Source: Brienomyrus brachyistius (Eukaryota > Chordata > Actinopteri > Osteoglossiformes > Mormyridae). Taken from it: 64,000 nucleotides of DNA. The position numbers and the translations under genes were made by a program. The DNA lies in contig NC_064554.1 of assembly GCF_023856365.1 (NCBI RefSeq), forward strand, positions 5,447,001-5,511,000, in the 5' to 3' direction. Every line of letters starts with the position of its first letter. Positions within the stretch are counted from its first letter, which is position 1. Shown here in pieces: positions 25,133-37,700 of the stretch. The notes under the pieces are model-generated. The model was not told the DNA's origin, ran no database searches, and was given only the letters and a program-made list of their open reading frames with translations.

Positions 25133-28100
25133 ATGGCTCTTGTATCGACAGACACCAAAATAGCAGAATATCTGACTGAACTGCACCAGCTCATCAAACA
25201 GACGCAGGTAAAACATAGTCGGGTTGATATGCTGTGTATGTGGCTGTACGTCTGAGAGACAGAGTGTTTTGAAAACATCGTGTTTAAGGTCCCCTTTTCA
25301 ACATGTTCATTGGTATTTGGGAATGTTTGAAAAAAGAGATGATACCTTACCCGCGCGTATAACAGTAACAGGGTTGCCAACTCCAAAAAAAAATCGTACC
25401 GCAAATCTATATCATTTCATTATAAACCTGAACTTGGCATCAGAAGCGTTTGGGGTAGTTTGCAAATCCTGCCGACTTTACAAGGTGATTAAACTGTTAC
25501 ATACATGTAAATGCATGTGTATGTGTGTGCAGACTTGTATTGAGTCTTGAATGTCACTCCAGCCAGCTGACCAAAGTTGTCAGCCCTGCGCTAATATTGA
25601 TGAACACTCTTTGCGTGTCAGGAGGAGCGATCTCGGAGTGAACACAATCTGCTCAACATCCAGAAGACCCATGAACGAATGCAGACGGAAAACAAGAGTG
25701 AGCTTCCTCCTTTCTTTCTGTCTGTCTGTCTGTCTGTCTCTCTGATGTATATTTATGGCTCTCCGCAGCCTCTCCTTACTACCGGACCAAGCTACGTGGG
25801 CTGTACACCACAGCGAAGGCCGACGCGGAGGCAGAGTGCAGGTGACCGCCTGCCTGATAGTGCTCGCTTGTGACTCGGGTCTCCTCTCCTCCCTGGATTC
25901 GGGCAGGAGAACTGAACATTCACTTAAATTGTTACACTAGTGAATGATTGCATATCATCCATATTTTTATTTGGGATGTTTGTGTCTATAATTAGACTGA
26001 TTAATAGTTGATTGATTAAAGGGAAGCTCAGACACTAACTGTCTCAGCATTGCTGACGGGGAGGTTCCTCGTTACTTTGTAAATTATTTGTAATTATTTG
26101 GGCTGCCAGTGAACGATCGGCAGGCCCATGCCCCCATACATCCTGCCAGATGGCATGTATCAGTCTGAGATGTGACCCATTTGCTGGGGGTTGCTAGAGA
26201 GAATATGGAAGTGTGATGTGTCTAATGTCCTTGGCCATATCACATATTTCTGTCCTGTTTCAGAAAATGATCTTGTCTGTCAGCCGGGTCTATTTCTGAA
26301 GTTGGCTTAATACACTGTCAAAGTTATAACCGTTATATTTATTATGCTTATATGTTATATATATGTTATATGCTTATATGTCTTGGATGTTTTCCTGTCT
26401 CGCACTTTACTCTGCAGTATACTGGCTTTCCTGCCCTTTATTCTGCAGTATACTAGCTTTCCTGCCCTTTATTCTGCAGCATACTTCCTGTCTGTCTCAC
26501 CCTTTATTCTGCTGTATACTGATTTTCTTGCTGTTTACTCTGCAATATGCTTCCTGAGTCTCACCCTTTATCGTCCAGTATACTTCCTGACTGTTTTTCC
26601 CTTTATTCTGCAGTATACTTCCTGTCTCTCTCTCCCTTTATTCTGCAGTATACTTCCTGTCTCTCTCCCTTTATTTTTGCAGTATACTTCCTGTCTCTCT
26701 CCCTTCATTATGCTTCCTGTCTGTCTCACACTTTATTTTGCCGTTTATTTCCTGACTTTCTTGCCCTTTACTCTACAGCATACTTCGACATGCTTTGGAC
26801 AAGATCGCTGAGATAAAATCCCTACTGGAGGAAAGACGCATCGGTCAGTGTATGACCTCATTCATGCATGCCAGTGCATGCATACAAAAGCACGTGTCTT
26901 TGAATGCCTGCGGCAGGCCCCTATGTGCTCTGTGTCTCACTTTCTTTCATGCACTACTCTGGCTAACAGCGGCGAAAATGGCAGGGGTGTATAGTGACAG
27001 CGACCCTCCCAGGAAGACCATGCGTAGGGGCGTGCTGATGACCCTCCTGCAGCAGTCTGCCATGACACTGCCCCTCTGGATTGGCAAGCCGGGGGAGAGG
27101 TGAATGCCCACCAGGGGGTGTGACGATGAGGGAGCCTGGGACATGTAATTGCAGGCCCATCTCAGTCAATTACAGAGTGAACAGTATACCTACCCCTCCC
27201 CCTTCTCTCAGCCCACCCCCCCTGTGCGGGGCGATTCCTGCCAGCAGTGACTATGTGGCCAAGCCAGGGGACAAGGTGGCGGCTCGAGTGAAGGCGGTCG
27301 ATGGCGACGAGCAGTGGATCCTGGCCGAGGTTGTCAGCTATAGCCACTCCACCAACAAGTAAGCCAGGAAGAGGAGGTTCTGCCATGGGGTGTGATGTGT
27401 CTAAAAATCAGGCTGTGGAAAACTGTGTTACTGAGCTTGATACACAGCACCCCTCAAAATACTGTATGTCTCTACATTTCTGGTTAAAGTTAAGGCAGGT
27501 AAGGCAGTATAAATCATGCTGTCATATGTGAAGAAAAAGTGAGATGGTGTAACAGTGAAAGTGATGACCTGACCTGCATGGTTACATGACCTAAATGCCA
27601 AGCAGCTGATGTGGGATGAGGCCACACAGCAGCGCTGTGAGGAGCTTAAAAGAACATGACGGGATGGGGAGAAGAATCATCACTGTTTCTCACACTCAGG
27701 TACGAAGTGGACGACATTGACGAGGAGGGCAAAGAGTGAGTATGGCTTCTTCGGCGGTATGTGAGACGTATAACTGCTGTCGGTGTTTTCCGATTGTTGA
27801 TCGGCCGAGTGATGCCCTCTTGAGATCAGCCTCCTCCAGTTTCCTACGCCTGTAGAAGCTGAGTTTATATGTTTAGAGTTTCAGGACAGAGTGTTTTCTT
27901 GCATGTTTAACGCCCATGATGTCACTGTGCGACGAGGTGGACGGTGAGAGTCTGAGTAGAGGAGATGTATGTCCTCACAGTGTTTCTCATACACTTGAGT
28001 ATGTTAGAGCTGACTCTGTCCGGGTGTCGTGTGTGTGTGTGTGTGTGTGTGTAATCCCCATTTTGGGACTGCCCTGGTTAACCCTGCACCCCCACCCCCT

Positions 28101-28637
28101 GTCCCAGCAGGAGACACACTTTGAGCAGAAGGAGAATCATTCCTTTGCCACAGTGGAAAGCCAACCCAGAAACAGACCCCGAGGCGCTCTTCAGCAAAGA
28201 CCACCTCGTCCTGGCTCTGTACCCCCAGACCACATGCTTCTACCGAGCACTAATACACACACCACCGCACCGGGTACGGGTCACGCTGGGGGGCCGGGTG
28301 ACTGCGAGTACGTCAAGGCTGTGCCTATTTTATGTTGTTTTACCTCTTCGCATTTAGTATGTTAACTGTGGGTACGTAACCCAGCCTTCTGTTAACTACC
28401 TGCTCTTGGAGGTGCAGACCGGCAGGCTTGAGAAGTCCCTGCATTATATGATACTGTACTGCAGCAGTAAGCGAGGCGGTTAGCATGGGTGGCTAACAGT
28501 GTTTACCATCACCGTGACAGCCCCAGGATGACTACTCTGTGCTGTTTGAGGACACATCCTACGCTGATGGGTACTCCCCCCCTCTCAACGTGGCCCAGAG
28601 ATACGTGGTGGCCTGTAAGGAGAACAAGAAGAAGTGA
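25133..28637 (+). CDS. sgf29: SAGA-associated factor 29 (Sgf29, Ccdc101)
   Basis: Reader subunit of the SAGA and ATAC histone acetyltransferase complexes that binds H3K4me2/3 and supports H3K9 acetylation. Ten coding exons: 25133-25207, 25622-25697, 25769-25841, 26779-26843, 26970-27099, 27212-27358, 27700-27735, 28111-28273, 28521-28637, in continuous frame (nine listed boundaries, with the ATG in the first). Total 882 bases, 293 residues, the same length as human SGF29. Residues 1-95 form the N-terminal coiled coil (EERSRSEHNLLNIQKTHERM). Residues about 155-293 form the tandem Tudor domain, nearly identical to human (PGDKVAARVKAVDGDEQWIL, CFYRALIH, VLFEDTSYADGYSPP). The lysine-rich end (ENKKK) is typical. 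Intron 3 carries a minisatellite derived from its own splice acceptor. Corrected exon count from the boundaries given is nine. Confidence 0.97.
26405..26780 (+). repeat. Minisatellite built from the sgf29 exon 4 splice acceptor
   Basis: Roughly 30-35 bp units of the form 'cctttattctgcagtatacttcctgtctctct' fill the end of sgf29 intron 3. The last unit is the real acceptor and exon start (CTCTACAG followed by CATACTTC at 26779). Upstream copies carry acceptor-like CAGs at 26415, 26446, 26477, 26576, 26611, 26646 and 26680. Confidence 0.8.
28029..28052. repeat. (GT)n microsatellite
   Basis: About 12 GT units in sgf29 intron 7. Confidence 0.85.
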
Positions 28638-28712
28638 AGGAGACGCGTTTCTGCTGGGGGGGGGTGTGCTTTATATGTGTCATAGTGTGTCTTTATGTGA
28701 AGTATGGCGTCA

Positions 28713-28718
28713 AATAAA
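28713..28718 (+). promoter_or_regulatory. poly(A) signal of sgf29
   Basis: AATAAA, 76 bases after the sgf29 stop codon; a GT-rich stretch follows within 50 bases. Confidence 0.7.
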
Positions 28719-28859
28719 AGTTGCTTATGAGCTTTTCATCAATGCAGTGTTTCTGCATTCAGGGTGGTTCCTTCCAGGGTGGGGGTGTGGGGCGCAGTAT
28801 ATACAAACTTAAGTTTATTTAAAAACACGGATCAGTTTAATGATGATTTGGTGGCAGGG

Positions 28860-29414
28860 TGCACGTTACATTGTTACTGAGACACTTCTGGCTTCTAAGG
28901 ATTGCCAAGGGTATTAAAGATATACAAATTTAAAAAGAATTGTGAATTTTTAAATTTCTTTCAACATTAAATCTACTTGTGACTCGGGTCTCCTCTCCTG
29001 CTTTTGTCACATCGTCATAATCAAAATGTTGATTATGTTTAATTAGACATGCGGCTAGTCGTCGGTTATCCTGTCCAGCATCAGGCAGATATTTTAAATG
29101 GTGTTACGTTACGATAAATTTAAAAAGTATTATTGCAGCAAAATAAGCGAAGCTGAAACACATCGGATGAATCACTGCCGCTTTCAGATAGATGTGTTAC
29201 TGGAACTTCAATACCCAGCGTACATTATATTTTCCCCGACGTATTTTGCAATTAAGCCCGCCTCTTACGTATATTGTCCAATGAACGTAATGTTAGGTGA
29301 TAAGCTTTAATTTTAGCCAATAGAAATTTAAAGCAGACTTTAGGGCTTAAAGAACCTTTCACTTTTCAACTTGGGGAAAGAAATGAGTATTGTCCTGCGT
29401 GGTAGCCGAGGGTG
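28860..29414. other. Intergenic region and nfatc2ip promoter
   Basis: Short gap between two co-directional genes. Two CCAAT motifs lie near 29277 (tgtccaatga) and 29319 (agccaatag), about 100-140 bases upstream of the nfatc2ip ATG, in the place expected of a TATA-less promoter. Confidence 0.4.
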
Positions 29415-32400
29415 ATGGCCGAGACAGTAAGTTTGTTTTAGCGCAAAGAGAAAATAATGTGTATTTTTGTGTTTCTTTTCGATTGGCTGTTTTAGCCAGG
29501 GTTGGGGCGTGAAAATCTACCGATACTATATGTTTAGAATGACAGGCTAGCTGGCTAAGCTAGGCGTAGCTGGGGACTGTTTAGGGTATTTTTTGGGGGA
29601 TAGTTTCTCTTTCCTTCTCACCTTAATCATCCCCGCAGGTTTCAGGCAGTAACAGCGGGGCCGAAGCGAGCGCCACCCCTGAATTCAAACAGCCCGCTAA
29701 AAGGCGGCGCATCCTCGACCCGTCGGCCGTGGTGACGGTGCCCATTTACTCCAACAAGGCGAGTTTGACAACCTGACAGCCTTCGGTACCCGAACATTAG
29801 TGCGTTTCGCATTGGATTCGCATGTCCTGGAATTAATGAACCTAAACCTGCAGTGTTCATTTATAGGAGTACCTTAACAGTAAGTGAAATAAATACGGGC
29901 ATTAAGAGATGATGGGTTTGTCATTTACTGGTGTTTATTTTTGTGGATTCAGGTGAACAGCTGCCTGAAGTTAAACCCATCTATCCCCATTCACACCTCA
30001 GGTAAACACTCACTCGTGATCTGACAGCAGGTCCGTGATCTGTGATGGTCTGCAGAATATTTTAGCCAGCCTGCTTTGTTGGGTGATCACATTTGCATAT
30101 ACGGATCATATGAGACTCTGGGGGTGTGACTGTAATGGCATCACGTGATCCTCTTCCTTCCAGAGAGCGATGGTGCAGTAGAGCTGAACCTCTGGCCTGG
30201 GTCACAGTCCCCCCCCACCAGCAAGAAAGTCAAGCCAGTCTGCATCGACCTTTCAGATTCGGAGGAAGAGTCTGAAGCTATTGCACAGCTGTGAGGAACA
30301 TGGCCGTCCCCAGAGGGCGAGCTGCGGCGCTGTATGAGCCCAGTGCTTCTGCCATTGCTGATGATTCGCATAACAAGCTTTGCTTTCTGTTTTTTTTTCT
30401 TTTATCCAAGTGGACATTTTCGGTCTCCATCTCCACCCTCCCCACCCCTGAGTCCTGTGGTCAAAGCCAGCACCCGAGCGAGTTGTAAGATTCGGTGAGC
30501 AGACGATAACTCGGGTAGTGATATGAATAATCAAGGGTAAATGTAATTTTTCTGCTCGTACTGACACGTGAAGATTCTGCAGTCTTTAAAAGCAACTTGG
30601 ACCCCCTTCCCTCTCCCTCTCTCTCTTTTTCTCCCTGCGGTACGCCATCTTCGTCAGTTTCACCACTCCTGTCCTTTTCTTCCTCTCTCTTTTTCCAGAG
30701 AGATCAATAGGAAACTTAACGCTTTGGACTCGCTGTTCTTGCCTGGTGACTTGGGTGAGACAAGCTCCGATCGAGGCAAGCTCAGCGACAGCGACGATGA
30801 CGACATCATTGTGGTGTCTGACCGGCTTTCGGCACCGGCCCAATGTGAGAAACCCAGGGAGATATCACTCAAGATCCGTTACCGTGCCGATGTGCACAAG
30901 GTCCCCATTCGTTCGGTAAGGGGTCAATTCTGTGGGCTGCTTGCAGGCTTCATCACATGGCTGTGTAGCACGTTCAGAGCCGTCCTGTACAGACAGTTAA
31001 CAGCTAGGGGGATCAATTGCAGACGAGTCCCCTGAGGACAGCAGTGAGCCAGATGTCCGTCAAATTGAGTGTCCCGCCCCAGCGTATCCTGTTGCTAAGG
31101 AACGACACAGAGCTTCCTGTTGAGAGCACGCCCAGTGCGCTGGGCTTGGGAATTGCTGACATCATCGGTGAGAGCATCTTTCACACAGCCTGACCTGCTG
31201 ATAATCTTTTAACTGTCGGGATTCTGTCCTTTCTAATGTTACGTTTATCTCAACTGCCATTTCAAAAATATTTTTAAAATGTGTGACTCTCAAGCCCAGC
31301 CCAGTCTTACTTTGGTATTAATGTCCCAAAATTTAGTAAATATCTAAAGTGAACTTTCTAATAAAAGATCACTTTTTTTCATCAGCTTTAATGTTCATTT
31401 TTGTTAGTCCCTCCGACTTCTTGAGTGGATCAGATATTCCTACATGACACCTTGAATTCTGTGTGTTTGTATTTTTACGAAACCGCCGCCAAAACTTCAC
31501 TTACTAGCTAGCATCTGCAAAGGTAAGACGTCTTAAGAAGCGCTCTGTGAATTACTTGACGATGTAATGCATTTTCACAAGGAGATTACAAATGAGTAAG
31601 AAAGAATATTACTTGTAGCGATCAGCCATTTTGATGCCTTTTTATGTTTTGTTTACATACGTTTCAAAACATTTGAGGGTTTTTGACTACATTTTTAGAC
31701 TATTTTGTATTGTTTTAAAGTGCCAACACAACGTGGCAACAAATGAACGTACTTTATATTTAAAGTACATAAATCATAAATACAGAAGATAACTTGTAAA
31801 CTAATATACAGAGCCGCTTATTCGGGACCCCCTCGTACTTGACAGGACTCCCCCTCCTCTTGGTTTCTGAGTTAACCTCTTTTTACGCCAGCTATGGTAT
31901 AATGTTCTCCATGTAGCACTTAAGGTGATGGAGTACTTCAAATGAAAATGATGGAATTGAATAAACGCATATGATTTGCCCTTCATATATGGGTCTGCTG
32001 CATCAGAAAGCATTCTGTGCCCTCTTTGATTGAGGCGTGACATAGAACAGAGAAGGTACCTGTGTCGTTTTAAGTATGTGACAGATTATAAGTATGTATT
32101 GCGTTTGTATGTCGCTGCACTGAAATCTATATGCAGCTATCGGTCTCCTTGTTCTTCCCACTTTCAGACTGCGTGATGCTGCATGATGAGGTGGACACAG
32201 CAAAGAGCGGTGACATCATCACCCTGCGCCTGCAGGGCAAAGACAAGGGTTCCAGCCAAGACTTCTCCATCCATAAGGTATGAAAGTGAGCTGTTGGTTT
32301 TGGGGTCAAGATTGTGACCATCATATGTGGTCCGGTAGGTGTGATTCGGCTCTTGCTCGCTCCCTTCCCAGGAGGCCCCCCTTGGTTCTATCCTCTCCCA

Positions 32401-32533
32401 GTACCTTTCACAAATGGCTGCCAACTCTCAGAGGAAAGTCCACTTCCTGTTTGACGGCTCTAAGGTGGTTCCCAGCCAGACGCCCGCGCAGCTGGACATG
32501 GAGGATGGTGATGTCATTGAGGTGTGGGCCTGA
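29415..32533 (+). CDS. nfatc2ip: NFATC2-interacting protein (NIP45), SUMO-like domains
   Basis: Nuclear protein of the Rad60/Esc2/NIP45 family. It binds the SUMO E2 through its SUMO-like domains and, in mammals, boosts NFAT-driven cytokine transcription. Eight exons: 29415-29426, 29639-29758, 29953-30001, 30164-30290, 30699-30915, 31023-31167, 32168-32277, 32372-32533; total 942 bases, 313 residues, frame continuous. The first exon encodes only MAET. Residues 1-160 are low-complexity with a basic KRRRILDP motif and acidic Ser/Asp clusters (DLSDSEEESE, SDSDDDDIIVVSD) typical of SUMO-interacting motifs. Two ubiquitin-like folds follow: about 160-238 and 239-313, the latter ending in DGDVIEVWA like SUMO's C-terminal strand but with no Gly-Gly. 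Intron 2 starts with GC. The protein is shorter than human NFATC2IP (419), mainly in the N-terminal region. Confidence 0.93.
31801..32115. repeat. Interspersed repeat, copy A (nfatc2ip intron 6)
   Basis: The segment around 31905-32110 shares blocks with 33830-34345: 'caaatgaaaatgatggaat', 'tgggtctgctgcatca', 'attgaggcgtgacat', 'cgttttaag' and 'gacagatt' in the same order. This marks it as a dispersed repeat rather than a gene. Confidence 0.5.
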
Positions 32534-32715
32534 CGGCAGCAGTCAGACGTGGCGTATCTCAGGTCTATCCCATCACGCTGACGCAGAGCCACAGTGTTAA
32601 TGCATAAGCTGCACGTCACCCACCTACTGATGTTACTAATGCATTTGTTTGTGTATATGAATCTCAGAAAATTTTAATTTCTTTGTCTTTGAAGGGGAGG
32701 TATAATGACATTTGG

Positions 32716-32721
32716 AATAAA
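32716..32721 (+). promoter_or_regulatory. poly(A) signal of nfatc2ip
   Basis: AATAAA followed by an A run, 183 bases after the nfatc2ip stop. Confidence 0.6.
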
Positions 32722-33164
32722 AAAAAAAACTATGGATAATTGAAGTTTAATGTTGTCAGTCTGTAGTCATGTAGAGAAAAACACAGAAAGCAAATGACAG
32801 GTGTGAAGGGGGGAGCCAGTGGACCCCAATCAAATTCTCAGTGCCGGCGGAGGGGGGGGGGGGGTTGCTTTGAAACTTCAACTGGGATGGGGGTGGGGTT
32901 CTTCATTAATTCAGCAGCTCGGACACATTAAGGCTCCCCTAGGGGAGCGCATTTCAGATGATTACATTATTACTGTAGCGCCTAGCAGCATCCCCTGGGG
33001 AGTTATGTGGAAAATGGTGGGCGGAGCCATGAGAAAGGGGGAGGAGCCATTAATGAGCAGAACATCAAGCTGCCTTGGTACTCTGCCAAGAGGCTTGTTA
33101 TACACGAGACATAAATATGACATATCTTATCACTGACGGAGGACAGAAAATAAACGGCGAGTTT

Positions 33165-33212
33165 TACATACTGAGTAGATGCTTTTATCCAAAGCGACAT
33201 ACAAGTGAGGCA
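33165..33212 (-). repeat. SINE 3'-tail fragment
   Basis: 'gagtagatgcttttatccaaagcgacatacaag' is the reverse complement of the conserved 'gtaagtcgctttggataaaagcgtctgc' tail found in many fish SINEs. Confidence 0.5.
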
Positions 33213-33394
33213 TAGCTCTGCGTGCGCAAACAGTGGATGTGTGTGGCCATGCTGCTGCGATCCGTTGCCTGATTGATGCTGTTTGATGCTACCACAATGT
33301 TAATCAAAGGCACCATTACTGCTCTCTATTACACGTAACCAGGGACAGAACTACATTTACACTCAACGTATTTAACTTTCATCCCTTCCAACTG

Positions 33395-33560
33395 TCGGGG
33401 AGAGTGGTGGCTCTGAGGCTAAAGATTTGTCCCAGCTATAGAAAGGTTGCCAGTTCAGATCCTGAAAATGCCAGAAATGATCCTACTCCGTTGAGCCCTT
33501 GAACAAGGCCCTTAACCTGTAATTGCTTCGTCCTGAGTGTGACGTTAATCTACATCCAGC
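33395..33560 (+). mobile_element. tRNA-derived SINE
   Basis: The tRNA-like head (gagtggtggctctgaggctaaagat...aaggttgccagttcagatcct, with box A- and box B-like spacing) is followed by 'gttgagcccttgaacaaggcccttaacc', the body of a widespread fish SINE class. Degenerate. Confidence 0.6.
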
Positions 33561-33824
33561 TCCAACTTGCAGGAAAGCTTGGGGGTTGGTGGCAGGATTG
33601 GCAACTCGGCCACCAGGAAAAACTCACGTTGGTCCCTTTGGACTGGTGTAGTGCTGAGGTATCACCCGCTGCCCGGCTGCATTCAGGTTCTCATCCCGAA
33701 GGTGGTTTGCTGTGTGGCAATGTGCTGTAATCATATTACTGCTGCATTTACCTCCTCCCAACTGCAACACTGTTTACATACTGTCCCAGCCCACAGGTGA
33801 CTGAAACAGAACACTGTAGCCTGT

Positions 33825-34350
33825 TCATATGAAGCCGGCCATATACTTCAGGTGAAATCGATGGAATCGGCACTTTAGCAATACGCCGTTATATTTGATC
33901 ATTTCAAGACACCAACTGTGCAGGCTCCTCCAGGCAAACGTTCCGTTGTGATCCCACCCACTGTCCGTGAGGGGTGGGTTAGCGGGACTAATTACCAGTA
34001 TGCTTTGCATCACACCACACGTATCTGTAAATTGTGCAAGTCATCATGCATATTTATGTCAAAGTGTAACCGAGTTGACTGGCCGTGCAATGGATGCGTT
34101 TGTTAGCGTGTAACCGTGAGTGTCGTTTAAATTGTTGGCTGTGTCACATCTAGTGTTAAACTAGTAGTTCCAGCTCCATTAAAATGACTTGTGCACTCGC
34201 CATAATATGTTTATTAGCACTCTGGATGTGGGTCTGCTGCATCAAAAACACTCTGCTCCCTGTAGGGTTGAGGCATGACATTGAATGAACAGGCGGCATC
34301 GTTTTAAGCGTGGGACAGATTGTTCTCGCTGATGCGTTTGATTTCTGCTT
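33825..34350. repeat. Interspersed repeat, copy B
   Basis: Shares ordered blocks with 31801-32115 (see copy A): 'caggtgaaatcgatggaat', 'tgggtctgctgcatca', 'gttgaggcatgacat', 'gttttaag' and 'ggacagatt'. It ends close to the CA microsatellite. The middle has extra sequence relative to copy A. Confidence 0.45.
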
Positions 34351-34403
34351 GACCCAGACGTTGTTTGAAGTAGACGACCACCTTTAAGAATAGCCCTGAT
34401 GTG

Positions 34404-34505
<102 letters not shown>

Positions 34506-34749
34506 TTCCAGATTAGCATCTTTGGCATGGGAATAACACTGGCATGTAAAGAGATCATAAATGTCAGGGTTCTTTAACACAGGACAAGTGAACTGCCACA
34601 TGAATTGCAAAATAATGACCATTTATGTTTCCATAAAATACGAAGGGCATTTTAATTGGATGTAAAAGAGTAAAATGAGACCCCCCCCCTCCCCAAAGCC
34701 GTATCCTTCAGAAATGCGATAAAAATTATAAAATAAAAAACACAGAGAC

Positions 34750-37700
34750 TCATTTCCCAACTGAGCAGAGGACGTTGGCCTGTGAAACAGAAACAGGAGG
34801 TTAGACCATTTCAGACAGGCTCCCCCTCAAAGCCAACCAGCTGCACCGAAGCTCACCTTTAAGAAGGAGCTGAATCTCTTGGCTGTGATACCTTCAATGC
34901 TCTGTAGGTCCTCCACCTGCACAAAGGAGAGCAGGAGGCACATCAGGCATGTCAGAGTATGACTGCAGGCTCACTGGGGGGGGGGGGGGGGTGGGGGCTG
35001 AACAGCAGGAGGCAATACCTGTGCAAAACTGCCATGAATCTCCCTCCAGCCCAGGATTAGCTTAGCCTTCTTGTCGCCGATCAGCTGCAGTTTCTTCAGC
35101 TCCTTCAGGGTGCCAGTGTTGAGCACATTGAGGATCTGCTGCCGGGATCGCTCCATCATTGTGGGGTCCAGCCGTGACGCCCAGTCTCCTTCTGAGCCAC
35201 ATGAGCCTGCTTGTTTATTCTCCTTCCCCTCCAAAGCCTGCAGGGGGAGCCAGGGCGTGAATCACTTTTAGGAAATTCACTTGCATACGACGAGACACAG
35301 GTATACTGACTGACCTCTGTGAACCGCTGACTCTTCACGCTGGCACACAGCAGCGGCTTGCAGACCGACGTGGGCGGGACAGGCTGCAAGACTGAAGGAG
35401 ATGGGTCGTCATGACAACGATATAGGATACTTTAAACGTCCTGAGTGTGCAGCAGCAACTTTGTTGAGGCAGGGAAGCCACGGCCGAGGAGGAGAGGGGC
35501 ATTGACATGGAGCACCAGCAAAGGACAAGTACCATCATGACAGGAACACAACGATAAGTGTGAGGGCAAAGCTCCCCAGCAGGGGGCGCCAACTAACCTT
35601 GCAGTGGGGGCACTACAGCCTGCTGCTTCTTGGGCCTGGCTGCGGTGGACTGTTTTCTGTGGAGGGGGTGGGCGGCCTTGTCACTGGTGGCCAGGGCCCG
35701 ACTCTCCATCTCCTGCTGCTTCCTCCTCAGCTCCTGTGGGGTGGGAGGGTCAGTGGGCTCTGAATGTGTGTGCGTGTCTGCGTGTGCTGACGGTCACGCC
35801 GAGTCGCCGTGCCTGAATCTCCTTGCGGGACTCAGTCACCGCCTTCAGCAGCTTCAGCCTCTCCCGCTCCGGTGATCCCATCATCAGCTTCTCCAGGGCT
35901 AGCAGCCGCTCCAGCACCGATGACACCGGGGGGCTGGGTGAGGGGGCAAGGGAGGGGACATGAGCTCGGCTTGGGGGTGCACTTCCTGCCAGCATCAGTC
36001 AGCAAATGCACACCCACACACCTGCAGGGGAGTCCCTGCCCGGGGTCCCCATCATGCTCGTCTCCGGCCCCCTCCTTGGACCTCTTCCTGTGGGGTTCGC
36101 TGGCTGCCCTGGGCCCCTGCTCGTCACGGGGCCTCTTTACCGGCACGGTGGGGGCATAGCTGGGCACGGCCTCTCTGACAAACGGCCGGTTCACGATGAG
36201 CTTGGACTTGGCAGCGAAGTTGAGGGCACTGAAGGTATCGAAGTAATATTCGTACTCGGGCGCGATGTTAGCGATCATGACGGAGTGGGCGGAGCCCCCC
36301 AGCGAGTCCTGCAGCAGGCGGGTAAGCTTGCTGTCGCGGTAGGGCACACGGCCGGCCCCGCCCACATTCAGTGCGTCCACCACCTTGCTGAGTGTGAATA
36401 GCGACAGGTTGATGGCGCCACTCTCCTTCAAGCGCAGGCCCTTGTTTCCCGTCCGCCGGTTATCCTCCGAACCTGCCAGGTCTACCAGGTACAACTTTCC
36501 CATCTGCTGCCTATAGGGGGGGCGCTTCAGACTCCTCACCACCTGCCATGGGGAGGAGGGGGGAGGTGTCAGTCAACACATCAACTGGACATTACCCCCC
36601 CGCAGCCCAAACAGGGACAGCACCTTGATCAGCAGGATGGCGTGGCTGCGACTGGACCTCTGGTTCAGCTTGGTGGAGGCAGTGGTCCGGTTCAGGCTGG
36701 CCGGGGCGAACAGGGCATGGAAATGCGAGAAGGAGTCGATAGGCGTGTGGGTCAGGCCCTGGACCACGATGTTCCTGTCCTTGTCCTCTCTGATTGGCAG
36801 ATCTGTGCTGCCTGGTGACAGTAGGTCCAGCACCTGAAGGGCAAGGCGTGAGAAGCAGAGCAGTGATGTCACCTGACGCCAGGTTTGTCTGCAGCGAGCA
36901 AACACTCCACACAGCTTAACCCAACGTGCGTCATTTTAATCCACCTAAATCCCCTCATACCTTTTCATTGTAGATCTCGAGGTAGGACATCCCAACACTA
37001 TATGCCCAATCTGCGGACTCCCGCTCACGCTCTGTCACCAAGCTGAACACCTCCCGCACAGCGCGTGGGATGAGCCCGGGCTCCTCAGGATTTCCCAGCA
37101 TGGTGTGCGTCTTTCCTGCAGGAACACAGAGCACAGCATCATCACTGATGCCCCTGCCTCACACTAGGGAGTTTGGAGATTAGATTACCCCCATCGGCAC
37201 CCGGGGGGCACCATACCTGCACCCGTGGGGCCGTAGGCGAAGACGCTGGCATTCTGGCCACTCAATACATGAGGGAGGATGGGCTTCACAGAGGACAGGA
37301 AGATCTCCTGCTGGCTCGCCTGTTCTCCATGAAAGGCATCGAACCTAGTGGCAAAGAGAGGCCTTAGAGGACAGCTTCAGTCTCCTGCCATCACCGCATA
37401 CAAAGGGCTCATTATCACTGCCACACGTGGGCTTCGAAGGCCCAACCGTGCCTGGCTGTCCCCTCCCCACATGTCCCGGCCGGCACAAGGGGGAGCCGGC
37501 GGGCATTTGCGAGGAGACACTTCCTGTCAGCATCCGCTACCAAATCCTCACCTACGAGCCAAGCCAGGACCTGTTAAGATGCTTTTAAGACACAGAGAGA
37601 AACAGAGGTCACACTGACTGGTACTGTAGGGTCTCTGTGGCATTCCTCCAGTTAACGATCTCCAAGCTTTGTGGCCCCAGGCCCCTGACACATGGCCCCT

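Noticed and set aside
26344..26811. A 155-codon plus-strand hydrophobic frame resembling a membrane protein
   Set aside because: It is the translated pyrimidine-rich minisatellite in sgf29 intron 3, in a different frame from exon 4.
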